A DNA stretch of 64,000 bases from Marinomonas ostreistagni (GCF_016888445.1 NZ_JAFEKF010000001.1:868001-932000), one strand, 5' to 3'. Counted from the stretch's first letter, positions 19,108 through 28,234 are shown. Numbers and translations are program-made. Notes: generated by a model from the letters alone, not told the origin.

Positions 19108-19539
19108 TTAACAATCCGCTTTAAATGCACGGTGGCCTTTTTTGCGCAAGTCACCTACTTCTTTTAGCAGTGCTTTAACTTGCGTATCATCTTCCGCCTC
19201 CAACGCTTCGTCTAACGACTCAAACGCGGCAATGGTGTCATCTATTACAGATTGGTAATCTGCTTGGCGGTGTTCCAACTCTTGACCCTCCAAGCCTTTT
19301 TCTTCAAACAAGTAAGGCGTTTCGTCACGAGCGTCAGATAAAATCTCTAACACCGCATCAACACGCTCTTCAGCTTGTTCATAGTCACCACGTTTAATAT
19401 TAAACGACAGTGATTTCATTTCGGTTTTTAAGTTTTCCATGTCTTCATGTAGGTCATTTGAGCCACAATCAGCATGCGCCATGCTGACAGACGCAACCGA
19501 CATCAATAAGCCACCGACTAGAACCTTTGCGCGTAACAT
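19108..19539 (-). CDS. Cytochrome b562-like periplasmic protein
   Basis: 143 residues from the ATG at 19539; a clear AAGGAG supports this start rather than one 30 bases upstream. Residues 1-23 are a signal peptide ending AHA. The mature part aligns along its length with cytochrome b562: DLHEDMENLKTEM at its start gives the Met heme ligand (M34) and GHRAF near the end gives the His ligand (H136). The four-helix bundle would bind b-type heme. Unlike E. coli b562 it has Cys near both ends (C25 and C143), close in the bundle and able to form a disulfide. The electron partner is unknown. Confidence 0.75.
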   Translation of the reverse strand: MLRAKVLVGGLLMSVASVSMAHADCGSNDLHEDMENLKTEMKSLSFNIKRGDYEQAEERVDAVLEILSDARDETPYLFEEKGLEGQELEHRQADYQSVIDDTIAAFESLDEALEAEDDTQVKALLKEVGDLRKKGHRAFKADC

Positions 19540-19751
19540 ACTTTCTCCTTTTATGTTTAATTGCCCCAAGTAAACTATACGCTATAGAGCCACTAGACTG
19601 AAACAAAGTTCCTACGCTTACAAAAAAGTTTCTAATTACACGCCAGCATCTCTCAGATATAGAAAAACATCACCATCATAGCCAAGCATTATTCATCTTA
19701 GGTAATTGAATGATATGCTTAACGGTACGTTTTATTGGCGAGAACCTCGTA

Positions 19752-20051
19752 ATGAATCAAGTAATAATTGGCGGCGTTACCTGTCTGTGTTTAGCGCTCA
19801 GTCTTCCTATAGCGGCAGAGGAATGTTCTGACCGTGATGCATTACGCTCGTCCATGGCGGCTTCTGAGCGATTATTAGGGCTTGAGAGCAGCAGCTTCAA
19901 GAAACCTGTTGTGTTAAAACGTCACCACCCCAGCAAACGCAAAGAGGTCGCGACGTATTTTGAACGCCGCGACCTCCATTACACCCTGTATTGGTTAGTC
20001 TTTGACGACTGCCAAGCAGGCTTTATAAAGCGTACCAAAGGCAAATACTAG
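19752..20051 (+). CDS. Small secreted hypothetical protein
   Basis: About 99 residues from the ATG at 19752 (MNQVIIGG). An in-frame ATG 42 bases upstream exists, but the shorter form gives a clean signal peptide (VIIGGVTCLCLALSLPIAAE). The mature part of about 80 residues has two cysteines (EECSDRD and DDCQAGF) that could form a disulfide, and is otherwise polar and basic. I do not recognise the family. It converges with the Lon-family gene, whose stop codon directly abuts this one. Confidence 0.6.
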   Translation: MNQVIIGGVTCLCLALSLPIAAEECSDRDALRSSMAASERLLGLESSSFKKPVVLKRHHPSKRKEVATYFERRDLHYTLYWLVFDDCQAGFIKRTKGKY

Positions 20052-22496
20052 CTATTTGTCTTTGCTCTTGTCAGCTTGGTCTTTGCTGTCATCTTTTTTA
20101 TCGTCGCTTGACTCATCCTCTTCTTCACCAAGCTTAGAAATTTCTTCCAAACGCTTCAAGATGCGGCCTGATAACGATGCCTCAGGATATACGCCCTTGT
20201 CGTCTAACTCCCCAGGTTCAACACCTGTCAGTAAGTGTAATGCCTCGTCAGCATACTCGACCGCGTAAATATGAAACTGCCCTTTTTCAACCGCTTCAAT
20301 CACTTCATCATTCAGCATCAAGTTGATCAAGTTAGATTTCGGAATGATGACACCCTGGGTGCCAGTTAAGCCACGCGCATTACAAACATTGAAGAAGCCT
20401 TCAATCTTTTCATTTACGCCACCGATCGCCTGCACCTGCCCATACTGGTTAAGCGAGCCCGTAATGGCCAAATCTTGGCGTAGTGGCACATTAATCAAGG
20501 CTGAAATCAAGCAGCATAGCTCTGCAGTCGAGGCACTGTCGCCATCCACATAACCATAGCTTTGCTCCATAGCGATCGCCGCACAGATATCCAAAGAGAA
20601 CTGTTGTGCATAGCGATGACCCAAGTAGCCAGATAGGATTAACACCCCTTTAGAGTGGATGTTTTGCCCTAAATTGGACTCACGCTCAATGTCGACAATC
20701 CCCTTACCGCCAGGGTAAACCGTCGTTGAGATGCGGGCTGGCGCGCCAAAGCTGCTGTCACCAATCTGCATCACCGTTAGGCCGTTGATTTTACCAATGG
20801 CCTCACCATCACTGTCTAACAAGATAGAGCCATCGACAATCTCTTCGATGATTTTCTCCGCCACACGACCTGTGCGATGTTTTTTGGCCGCTAACGCACG
20901 CTGCACATGAATATCATCAATCAATTCATCTTTAGCAAGCTGACGATTAAAGTCGGCTTCTCCAAGCAGCTCAAATACATCGCCAATTTTGGCCGCCATC
21001 TCTTTTTGATGCTCCGCCAAACGACTGCTGTATTCGATCAAACGGGCAACACCTTGCTGAGTAACATCGGCGTAGCCTTCTTTGGCCACACGGTCTCGCA
21101 ACAAGCGCGCAAACGACAATTCTGTGTCTGCGTTGCGTTTCAAGGAGTCATCAAAATCGACTAGTACACGAAACATTTCTTGGAAATCTGGATCCGCATC
21201 TTGCAGTAAATAGTAGATTTCACGCGAGCCAATCAACACTACTTTGACCTGTAATGGCAAATCCTCCGGCGACAAAGTGGTCGTGCTCATCAGACCCATA
21301 TCAGCATAAGGATGCTCAATTCTTAAGGTTTTACTCTTTAAGGCTCGCTTAAGTGCTTCCCACAAGTAATGGTCCGTTAACAGCTTCTCAGCATCCAAGA
21401 TCAAGTAACCGCCATTGGCAGCATGTAAACTACCCGAGCGAATCAAACGATAGCTGGTAATCAGCATACCTTGGTCCGAGCTGTATTCCACTTGACCAAA
21501 TAAGTTGCGGTACGTTGGGTGTGGCTCGTATACCACTGGCTGGCCGCCATTGGTCTCATGAGTCACAGCAATGTTAGGCAAGTACATTTCTTCGTACATG
21601 GTACGACGACTTGACTCATCACCACGCTCAGACGCTTTATCATCGACAAATTGGTCAATAATGACTTTATCTAAATCTTCACGCATAGCGGTAAGATGCG
21701 CGGTCACATCTTCGCGCACGATATACTTTTCGAAGATAGGCGCCATCAACGGATCAAGTGACTCTTTAACCGTCTCAAGGTTCAGCTCGCGCAGTTGCTC
21801 ATAGGAAACACGCTTCCAAGTCGGTAGGCTTAGCAACTCATTATTAAGCATGCCTTCAAGCTCCGATACACCGGCCTGAAAATCATCACGCTCATCATCA
21901 GATAGAGAAGCAAAATCTGCTTCATCTAATGCCTTACCATCGCGCATCGGCGCGAAACTGACCGATGAGGCATCACGGAACATCGCCACACCAATTTTAG
22001 ACGCATGACGTTCAACTAAATTGATTGCTGCTTCGTACTGCTCATTAAAAGCACGATCTATCGCACTCTTTTGTTGCTGGTAATTAGGGTGCTCAAACGC
22101 CGCTGGGAAAGTGGCCATCAGACCGTCAATTAGACCGCGAATATCTTGCTCAAATTCACTGGATTGACCCGGGGCAAATTCGATCGCTTTAGGAGAGCGA
22201 GATTCTTTAAAATTATTGACGTAAACCCACTCGTTCGGAGCAGATTTACGCTTAGCTTCACTTTTGAGATAACTAGTGACGTAGGATGAACGGCCAGTAC
22301 CAGAATCGCCCATCACAAAAATATTGTAGCCTGGGCGATGCATAGCAACGCCAAATTGAATGGCTTCGACGGCACGCTCTTGGCCGAGAATACCACTGAG
22401 TGAGTCCAGTTCACTTAATTTTTTAAACGGTAAATTCGCTTCAATGAGTTTCGCAGAAAGCGCATGGTGAGGTAACGATTGAACCATTTCTGACAT
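20052..22496 (-). CDS. Lon-family ATP-dependent protease (LonB/YcbZ type)
   Basis: 814 residues. Order: N-terminal region (LPFKKLSELDSLSGILGQERAVEAIQFG), AAA ATPase with P-loop VMGDSGTGRSS, long helical insert, Walker B/sensor region (ANGGYLILDAEKLL), then a C-terminal Lon protease domain with Ser in DGDSASTAELC and Lys in IGGVNEKIEGFF, the Ser-Lys dyad. The P-loop has Arg where Lys is usual, which I recall as common in this COG1067 group. The C-terminus is a charged, low-complexity acidic/Lys tail from about 785. AGGAC supports the start. It degrades proteins in the cytoplasm. Confidence 0.92.
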   Translation of the reverse strand: MSEMVQSLPHHALSAKLIEANLPFKKLSELDSLSGILGQERAVEAIQFGVAMHRPGYNIFVMGDSGTGRSSYVTSYLKSEAKRKSAPNEWVYVNNFKESRSPKAIEFAPGQSSEFEQDIRGLIDGLMATFPAAFEHPNYQQQKSAIDRAFNEQYEAAINLVERHASKIGVAMFRDASSVSFAPMRDGKALDEADFASLSDDERDDFQAGVSELEGMLNNELLSLPTWKRVSYEQLRELNLETVKESLDPLMAPIFEKYIVREDVTAHLTAMREDLDKVIIDQFVDDKASERGDESSRRTMYEEMYLPNIAVTHETNGGQPVVYEPHPTYRNLFGQVEYSSDQGMLITSYRLIRSGSLHAANGGYLILDAEKLLTDHYLWEALKRALKSKTLRIEHPYADMGLMSTTTLSPEDLPLQVKVVLIGSREIYYLLQDADPDFQEMFRVLVDFDDSLKRNADTELSFARLLRDRVAKEGYADVTQQGVARLIEYSSRLAEHQKEMAAKIGDVFELLGEADFNRQLAKDELIDDIHVQRALAAKKHRTGRVAEKIIEEIVDGSILLDSDGEAIGKINGLTVMQIGDSSFGAPARISTTVYPGGKGIVDIERESNLGQNIHSKGVLILSGYLGHRYAQQFSLDICAAIAMEQSYGYVDGDSASTAELCCLISALINVPLRQDLAITGSLNQYGQVQAIGGVNEKIEGFFNVCNARGLTGTQGVIIPKSNLINLMLNDEVIEAVEKGQFHIYAVEYADEALHLLTGVEPGELDDKGVYPEASLSGRILKRLEEISKLGEEEDESSDDKKDDSKDQADKSKDK

Positions 22497-22516
22497 CTAA
22501 CAGGTCCTTTTGAGAG

Positions 22517-22543
22517 CGGCATCAAAAAGGATAGTTGATGCCG
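22517..22543. promoter_or_regulatory. Palindrome upstream of the Lon-family gene
   Basis: CGGCATCAA and TTGATGCCG form a perfect 9-bp inverted repeat with a 9-base spacer, 21 bases upstream of the Lon-family start codon and after tatD. There is no T-tract, so it could be an operator or an mRNA hairpin in the leader rather than a terminator. Function unknown. Confidence 0.45.
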
Positions 22544-22564
22544 ATATTTGATTTTTTTATGTTG

Positions 22565-23362
22565 TTATAGCAAGACTTCGTCGCGAGTAACCTGAGTAAA
22601 CTTGTTATGGAAGTTTTGCGAGCTGATTTCTAATAATTCTTCATAACGGATATTTTTAATATCCGCCACAAATTGCGCCACATCGCGCACATATTTAGGC
22701 TCATTCTTTTTGCCTCGATGCGGGATTGGAGCAAGATAAGGCGAATCCGTTTCTACAATCAAAGATTCTAGGGGCAACTTACGCACGGTGTCGCGCAAGT
22801 CTTCGGCATTTTTAAATGTCACTATACCCGAGATGGAAATTAAATAATTCAAATCTAATGCACTGCGTGCCATGGCATAGTCTTCGGTAAAACAATGCAG
22901 CACACCACCGACATCGCTGTCACCATGAGCGCGAATCAAATCCAACGTATCCGCTCTAGCGTCTCGAGTATGGATAATGGTTGGCAAGCCCATACGCCCT
23001 GCTACATCAAGATGCACGGCAAAGCTGTCTTTTTGCGCTTGATGAAGCTCAGGCTCTTTATCGTAAAAGTAATCTAACCCTGTTTCACCGATGGCCACCA
23101 CTTTTTTGCGTTGTGCTAACTGTTCCAGCGTTTCAGGCGAAGTAAGCAATCCTTCTTTATGCAAAGGATGAACGCCACAGCTGGCAAAAACACCCGCATA
23201 CTTAGTGAAATCATGAACACTATCAAAGTTATCGAGGTCGACAGAAATGGTCAATATCTGACTGACGCCTGCGTCTTTTGCCGCTCTGATCGCGTCATCC
23301 ACGCCGTTTTCATAGGGAGTTAAGTCTAATTTGTCTAAGTGGCAGTGCGTATCTATCAACAT
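22565..23362 (-). CDS. tatD: TatD-family metal-dependent hydrolase (3'-5' DNase type)
   Basis: About 265 residues from the ATG at 23362. It has the TIM-barrel metal site: MLIDTHCHLD (HxH), AIGETGLDYFY (Glu), TIIHTRDA (His), GVLHCFTED (His), ETDSPYLAPIPHRGK (Asp). TatD-type enzymes are Mg2+-dependent exonucleases or quality-control hydrolases. It begins 5 bases after the holB stop. Being last in the pabC-mltG-tmk-holB operon is the usual place for this paralogue (YcfH position). The ribosome site is weak, consistent with coupled translation. Confidence 0.93.
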   Translation of the reverse strand: MLIDTHCHLDKLDLTPYENGVDDAIRAAKDAGVSQILTISVDLDNFDSVHDFTKYAGVFASCGVHPLHKEGLLTSPETLEQLAQRKKVVAIGETGLDYFYDKEPELHQAQKDSFAVHLDVAGRMGLPTIIHTRDARADTLDLIRAHGDSDVGGVLHCFTEDYAMARSALDLNYLISISGIVTFKNAEDLRDTVRKLPLESLIVETDSPYLAPIPHRGKKNEPKYVRDVAQFVADIKNIRYEELLEISSQNFHNKFTQVTRDEVLL

Positions 23363-23367
23363 TTCAT

Positions 23368-24315
23368 TTACCAAGAATTCAGTTCGCCCGTTAATTGTAT
23401 AGTGGGGTTTAGATGTGTTTTATCAAGCTGTGACTTAAATAACGTCAGCTGCTGCACAAAATGCATCAACCGATACAGATCATAACGTTGCAATAATGCC
23501 TCAAGCGCATGACGCACGCTTTCATCACAGCGACCTGTCGCGGAATACTGTAGCGCCGATGTTAGCAAAGCCAACAAGCCATCAACAAAATCCTGCACAT
23601 GATCTTTATTCATATAGGCAACAAATTCGTCGACACGTATATGTCCTGAAAGCCAGGACACCAACGAATCCGGTAGTTTTTGCAACATGTCATAACTTGG
23701 TGTCTCCACCAAGGAGAGTAAGTGATAAGGAGTATTGGAAAACCACATCAACTTGCTCACGTCACTATTGGTTTCTTTGATTAACCAATCACTGACTTGC
23801 TGTGCTGATGGTGTGGGTAAATTTACACGTTGGCAGCGGCTTAAAATAGTCGGCATCAACGCCCGCGAGCTGTTGCTTGTTAAGATGAAATACGTTGCTG
23901 CAGGCGGCTCTTCGAGGGCTTTCAGTATCGCGTTGGCAGCATTAATGTTCATTTGATGAGCATCATGAATAGTAACGACCTTAGAATATCCTAACTGCGG
24001 CTTATTAGTTACTTTTGTCACCAACTGACGCACCGCATCGACTTTGATGCTAGCGCCTGCCCTTCCATCTAAAGTCAACCAGTCAGGATGCGTCTCAGCC
24101 AACGCCACTTGACAACTATGACACTCACCACAGGGTGCTTGTGCAGCACGCTCACACAACAGTAAACGAGCCAACGCATCCGCTAGGGCGCTCTGGCCAA
24201 TACCCTGATTTCCGGTGAGCAACAAAGCGTGGTGAAATTTGCCGCTACGACGCCATTGTTGTGCCTGTTGGTAATCAGCCTCAAGCCAAATGGGGAGGCT
24301 CTTTATATCCGCCAT
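23368..24315 (-). CDS. holB: DNA polymerase III subunit delta prime
   Basis: 315 residues. Delta prime is the fixed part of the clamp-loader complex. It shows the typical zinc-binding cysteines CERAAQAPCGECHSCQ near 55-70, a P-loop relic GNQGIGQSALA without the lysine (normal for delta prime, which does not hydrolyse ATP), and the ANAILKALEEPPAATYFILTSN and TILSRCQ motifs of the clamp-loader family. The start codon overlaps the tmk stop by one base, and tatD follows by 5 bases. Confidence 0.95.
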   Translation of the reverse strand: MADIKSLPIWLEADYQQAQQWRRSGKFHHALLLTGNQGIGQSALADALARLLLCERAAQAPCGECHSCQVALAETHPDWLTLDGRAGASIKVDAVRQLVTKVTNKPQLGYSKVVTIHDAHQMNINAANAILKALEEPPAATYFILTSNSSRALMPTILSRCQRVNLPTPSAQQVSDWLIKETNSDVSKLMWFSNTPYHLLSLVETPSYDMLQKLPDSLVSWLSGHIRVDEFVAYMNKDHVQDFVDGLLALLTSALQYSATGRCDESVRHALEALLQRYDLYRLMHFVQQLTLFKSQLDKTHLNPTIQLTGELNSW

Positions 24316-24938
24316 TAGGAAGCCTTTAACGTATCGAGAGCATGCAAAATTTGTTGCTGCACTGCCTCTAGTTCAAGGGCCGCATCAATGATCTTGATGC
24401 GTTCTGGCGACTGTTGCGCACGCAGCAAAAAACCTTGGCGTACTTTTTCATGAAACACAACGGATTCGCGGTCTAATCGATTACTCTCGCCACGGCTTGC
24501 CACACGACTAAGACCCACCTCAACCGGCACATCTAAGAGCAGCGTGGTATCAGGCAAGGACTGCCCTATAAAGCGTTCAGCCAACACATCAATCAGGCTT
24601 TCATCGAGTCCGCGGGCAGCACCTTGATACACATAAGTCGAATCCAAAAAGCGATCACTGATCACCCATTTGCCCGCCGCAAGTGCAGGCTCAATATGCT
24701 GTTTGATATGCTGCACTCGCGCCGCGAACACCAGCAACAGCTCAGTTTCAGACGCTACCGCTTCATCACGGGCACTTAACATCAAGGCACGAATTTCTTC
24801 TGCCATGGGTGTCCCGCCTGGCTCTCGAGTCAGAACGTAATCAATTTTCTGAGATTTGAGCCAAGCTTCAATCGTCGCTAGCGCAGAGCTTTTACCTGCA
24901 CCCTCACCGCCCTCAATAGAGATAAATTTACCTGCCAT
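24315..24938 (-). CDS. tmk: Thymidylate kinase
   Basis: 207 residues. It makes dTDP from dTMP with ATP. P-loop FISIEGGEGAGKSSALA at the N-terminus, REPGGTPMAEEIR (substrate loop), SDRFLDSTYVYQGAARGLD (DR-x-x-x-S signature) and a lid region RGESNRLDRE. Length and motif order are normal. It lies between mltG (8-base gap) and holB (1-base overlap). Confidence 0.96.
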   Translation of the reverse strand: MAGKFISIEGGEGAGKSSALATIEAWLKSQKIDYVLTREPGGTPMAEEIRALMLSARDEAVASETELLLVFAARVQHIKQHIEPALAAGKWVISDRFLDSTYVYQGAARGLDESLIDVLAERFIGQSLPDTTLLLDVPVEVGLSRVASRGESNRLDRESVVFHEKVRQGFLLRAQQSPERIKIIDAALELEAVQQQILHALDTLKAS

Positions 24939-24946
24939 GATCTTTC

Positions 24947-25972
24947 CTAGTTCGCTGGGCTGGAACGGTAGTCATCGCTACGTTGGTGCTGATAACGTAG
25001 TACCGCATTATTGTGTTCACGTAGTGTGTTAGAGAAAACATGGGAACCATCGCCCTTCGCAACAAAATACAAGGCGCTCGTTTCTCCAGGATTTAACGCC
25101 GCATGAATCGCTTCAACCCCCACATTGGCAATCGGTGTTGGTGGCAAGCCATTTATTTGGTAAGTGTTGTAAGGTGTTTTCTCACGCAAATCGGAACGGC
25201 GAATATTGCCATCATAGCGCTCACGCATACCGTAGATTACCGTCGGATCCGTTTGCAAACGCATACCTTTCTCTAGACGACTCACAAATACTCGGGCAAT
25301 CAAAGGGCGCTCAGATGGCACGCCGGTTTCCTTTTCAATGATGGACGCCATAATCAGCGCCTGATACGGCGTTTTATAGGGAAGCTTTTCTGCCTTGTTT
25401 TGCCACTGTTGGTCTAATGTTGTCTTCAACAAACTATGAGCTTGGCGAAAAATATCTAAATCCGAGTCGCCATCATGATAACGGTAGGTGTTAGCGTAGA
25501 GCATGCCTTCTGGGGAATCCTGCTCTAGACCCAGCTTTTCAGCCACCTGCTGATCGGTAAGGTCTGTCAGTGTCATTTTTATATTGCCTTTTGCTTCCAT
25601 GACACGCAAATAATCGCGAAAAGTATGTCCTTCTAGCAACGTAATCGGGTAAAAGATGGTATCGCCTGAGTCAAACAACACCAAAGCATCGACCACATTC
25701 ATACCTGGCGTTAATTCGTATTTGCCTACTTTTGGTACCCAAGAAGGGTTCAGTTTAGAAGCGACACGAGCCAATATAGGGTGCGCAAGCCAGCCATTGT
25801 CGGTCAGCTGCTGACCGATTTTTATCGTTGAAGCGCCTTGATGCACCTCAAACGTTTGCGTTTCATCGAGCGCTAATGGCTGTGTTAAACCATAATATAC
25901 GCCCCCTACAGCGACCGCTGTCAGAGTAAAAAGCAGTGCCAGCGCAGCTATCAAACCTTTCATCGTTTTCAT
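24947..25972 (-). CDS. mltG: Endolytic murein transglycosylase MltG
   Basis: 341 residues. One N-terminal membrane helix (about 5-28) anchors the protein in the inner membrane with the rest in the periplasm. The YceG domain has the catalytic Glu in MASIIEKETGVPSERPLIARVFVSRL and the motifs LQTDPTVIYG and PYNTYQINGLPPTPIANVG. It cuts nascent glycan strands and sets their length. It sits 2 bases after pabC and 8 bases before tmk, the usual order. Confidence 0.96.
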   Translation of the reverse strand: MKTMKGLIAALALLFTLTAVAVGGVYYGLTQPLALDETQTFEVHQGASTIKIGQQLTDNGWLAHPILARVASKLNPSWVPKVGKYELTPGMNVVDALVLFDSGDTIFYPITLLEGHTFRDYLRVMEAKGNIKMTLTDLTDQQVAEKLGLEQDSPEGMLYANTYRYHDGDSDLDIFRQAHSLLKTTLDQQWQNKAEKLPYKTPYQALIMASIIEKETGVPSERPLIARVFVSRLEKGMRLQTDPTVIYGMRERYDGNIRRSDLREKTPYNTYQINGLPPTPIANVGVEAIHAALNPGETSALYFVAKGDGSHVFSNTLREHNNAVLRYQHQRSDDYRSSPAN

Positions 25973-25974
25973 AG

Positions 25975-26769
25975 TCAGTAGAGTTGTTCCATCAATTGTT
26001 GAGTTACAGGGCCCATTTTCATTGCCCGATCTTGAAAGTGCGTCACCGGAAGCACGCCACTGAGCGCGTTACAGACAAAAATTTCATCCGCCTCCAGCAG
26101 GTCAGACTCATGATAACGAGAAACGTTGACCACACCTTGGAAATTTTTGATAACTTGGCTTCTAAAACTGCCCTGCACACCCGCATCAATGATCGCTGGA
26201 GTCTGTAATATGCCATCTTTGACCCAAAAGATATTGCTTTGCACCGCCTCAATAACATGGCCCGTTGCCGTTTTCATGAGGGCTTCATAATACTCAGGTG
26301 CTAAGGCTTGCTTAGCCATCACATTTTCTAGGCGATTAAGATGTTTCAGGCCCGCAATCGAACGGTTCAAAGAGCATTCTACTGAAGAGATCGTCAAGGA
26401 CACGCCTTGCTGTTTAAGGGCTTTATAATCCGGCGCATCAAATACACCAACAATGACTTCAAACTGAGGCGCATCAGGCGGCAAATAGCCTCGACCACCA
26501 GAGCCACGGGTAAGAATTAATTTGATGCCACAGCCATCGTTTGATGTAGCTTGTTCAGCAATAAAAGACCACAGCCGCGCTAGCAAAGCGTCATCAACTG
26601 CAAAGTTTAAGCGCTTCAATCCACGTGCAAGACGTGCTTGATGACCTGAAAGGTTAATAATTGAGCCGTGTTGAGTCGCAATTGTCTCAAATAAGCCATC
26701 GCCGTACGCAAAGCCACGATCGGACAAATTGATGTGATGTGCTGGAATGAAATTTAGAAACCACTGCAT
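25975..26769 (-). CDS. pabC: Aminodeoxychorismate lyase
   Basis: 264 residues, fold type IV PLP enzyme. SDRGFAYGDGLFETIA is the N-terminal signature; GLKHLNRLENVMA contains the Schiff-base lysine; GHVIEAVQSNIFWVKDG and a final LLEADEIFVCNALSGVLPV complete the family pattern. It releases pyruvate from aminodeoxychorismate to give p-aminobenzoate for folate. It is first in the pabC-mltG-tmk-holB-tatD operon, directly downstream of the tRNA array on the same strand, so readthrough from the array is possible; I see no clear terminator between them. Confidence 0.93.
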   Translation of the reverse strand: MQWFLNFIPAHHINLSDRGFAYGDGLFETIATQHGSIINLSGHQARLARGLKRLNFAVDDALLARLWSFIAEQATSNDGCGIKLILTRGSGGRGYLPPDAPQFEVIVGVFDAPDYKALKQQGVSLTISSVECSLNRSIAGLKHLNRLENVMAKQALAPEYYEALMKTATGHVIEAVQSNIFWVKDGILQTPAIIDAGVQGSFRSQVIKNFQGVVNVSRYHESDLLEADEIFVCNALSGVLPVTHFQDRAMKMGPVTQQLMEQLY

Positions 26770-26812
26770 ATGATCGATCTCGAAAAAGGCCCATCATAAC
26801 AGATAAGAGAAA

Positions 26813-26888
26813 TGGCGTCCCATAGGGGGTTCGAACCCCTGTTACTGCCGTGAAAGGGCAGTGTCCTAGGCCTCTAGACGAATGGGAC
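26813..26888 (-). tRNA. tRNA-Glu (TTC), copy 1, variant anticodon stem
   Basis: 76 bases with encoded CCA. Anticodon loop CTTTCAC. It differs from the seven other Glu copies by a paired change in the anticodon stem (CTGCC/GGCAG instead of CCGCC/GGCGG), so the stem remains intact. Last gene of the array. Confidence 0.97.
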
Positions 26889-26932
26889 GTATATGTTTCC
26901 TTAGAAACGCTCTGTATAGACTTACAGAGAAA

Positions 26933-27007
26933 TGGAGCGGGAAACGAGGCTCGAACTCGCGACCCCAACCTTGGCAAGGTTGTGCTCTACCACTGAGCTA
27001 TTCCCGC
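26933..27007 (-). tRNA. tRNA-Gly (GCC), copy 1
   Basis: 75 bases with encoded CCA: acceptor GCGGGAA pairing TTCCCGC, anticodon loop TTGCCAA. Confidence 0.98.
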
Positions 27008-27056
27008 ATATTGTCATGCTTTTCTTGCTGTAACAGCGCACTTCAGCATTAAGAAG

Positions 27057-27132
27057 TGGCGTCCCATAGGGGGTTCGAACCCCTGTTACCGCCGTGAAAG
27101 GGCGGTGTCCTAGGCCTCTAGACGAATGGGAC
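27057..27132 (-). tRNA. tRNA-Glu (TTC), copy 2
   Basis: 76 bases with CCA. Acceptor GTCCCAT, anticodon loop CTTTCAC, standard stem CCGCC/GGCGG. Confidence 0.98.
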
Positions 27133-27180
27133 ACATCGTTGCTTCCGTAGAAGCCCTCTACTCTGTCGAGTAAGAGAAAT

Positions 27181-27255
27181 TGGAGCGGGAAACGAGGCTC
27201 GAACTCGCGACCCCAACCTTGGCAAGGTTGTGCTCTACCACTGAGCTATTCCCGC
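27181..27255 (-). tRNA. tRNA-Gly (GCC), copy 2
   Basis: 75 bases with CCA, same sequence as Gly copy 1. Confidence 0.98.
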
Positions 27256-27288
27256 ATAAATACTTTTATTTAACACCTACAAGTTAGG

Positions 27289-27364
27289 TGGCGTCCCATA
27301 GGGGGTTCGAACCCCTGTTACCGCCGTGAAAGGGCGGTGTCCTAGGCCTCTAGACGAATGGGAC
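27289..27364 (-). tRNA. tRNA-Glu (TTC), copy 3
   Basis: 76 bases with CCA, standard Glu sequence. The spacer to its 3' side (27256-27288) is shorter than, and unrelated to, the other Glu-to-Gly spacers. Confidence 0.98.
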
Positions 27365-27412
27365 ACATCATTACTTCCGTAGAAGCACTCTACTCTATTG
27401 AGCAAGAGAATT

Positions 27413-27487
27413 TGGAGCGGGAAACGAGGCTCGAACTCGCGACCCCAACCTTGGCAAGGTTGTGCTCTACCACTGAGCTATTCCCGC
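27413..27487 (-). tRNA. tRNA-Gly (GCC), copy 3
   Basis: 75 bases with CCA, same sequence as the other Gly copies. Confidence 0.98.
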
Positions 27488-27536
27488 ATATTGTCATGCT
27501 TATTTTACTGTAACAGCACACCCCAGCATTAAGAAG

Positions 27537-27612
27537 TGGCGTCCCATAGGGGGTTCGAACCCCTGTTACCGCCGTGAAAGGGCGGTGTCCTAGGCCTCTA
27601 GACGAATGGGAC
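27537..27612 (-). tRNA. tRNA-Glu (TTC), copy 4
   Basis: 76 bases with CCA, standard Glu sequence. Confidence 0.98.
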
Positions 27613-27660
27613 ACATCGTTGCTTCCGTAGAAGCCCTCTACTCTATTGAGTAAGAGAAAT

Positions 27661-27735
27661 TGGAGCGGGAAACGAGGCTCGAACTCGCGACCCCAACCTT
27701 GGCAAGGTTGTGCTCTACCACTGAGCTATTCCCGC
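27661..27735 (-). tRNA. tRNA-Gly (GCC), copy 4
   Basis: 75 bases with CCA, same sequence as the other Gly copies. Confidence 0.98.
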
Positions 27736-27784
27736 ATATTGTCATGCATTTCTTGCTGTAACAGCACACTTCAGCATTAGGAAG

Positions 27785-27860
27785 TGGCGTCCCATAGGGG
27801 GTTCGAACCCCTGTTACCGCCGTGAAAGGGCGGTGTCCTAGGCCTCTAGACGAATGGGAC
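27785..27860 (-). tRNA. tRNA-Glu (TTC), copy 5
   Basis: 76 bases with CCA, standard Glu sequence. Confidence 0.98.
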
Positions 27861-27905
27861 ACATCGTTTGTTTCCGTAGAAACACCCTCTTCTATGAAGA
27901 GGAAA

Positions 27906-27980
27906 TGGAGCGGGAAACGAGGCTCGAACTCGCGACCCCAACCTTGGCAAGGTTGTGCTCTACCACTGAGCTATTCCCGC
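27906..27980 (-). tRNA. tRNA-Gly (GCC), copy 5
   Basis: 75 bases with CCA, same sequence as the other Gly copies. Confidence 0.98.
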
Positions 27981-28029
27981 ATACTGTCATGCTATTCTTG
28001 CTGTAACAGCACACTTCAGCATTAAGAAG

Positions 28030-28105
28030 TGGCGTCCCATAGGGGGTTCGAACCCCTGTTACCGCCGTGAAAGGGCGGTGTCCTAGGCCTCTAGACGAAT
28101 GGGAC
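28030..28105 (-). tRNA. tRNA-Glu (TTC), copy 6
   Basis: 76 bases with CCA, standard Glu sequence. Confidence 0.98.
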
Positions 28106-28159
28106 ACATCGTTGCTTCCGTAGAAGCGCCCTCTTTCGAGGATTTCTCTCAAGGAGAAA

Positions 28160-28234
28160 TGGAGCGGGAAACGAGGCTCGAACTCGCGACCCCAACCTTG
28201 GCAAGGTTGTGCTCTACCACTGAGCTATTCCCGC
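28160..28234 (-). tRNA. tRNA-Gly (GCC), copy 6
   Basis: 75 bases with CCA, same sequence as the other Gly copies. Confidence 0.98.

Noticed and set aside
20907..21164. Plus-strand frame inside the Lon-family gene
   Set aside because: It is antisense to a well-supported coding region and has no features of its own; many similar antisense frames in the window were dismissed for the same reason.
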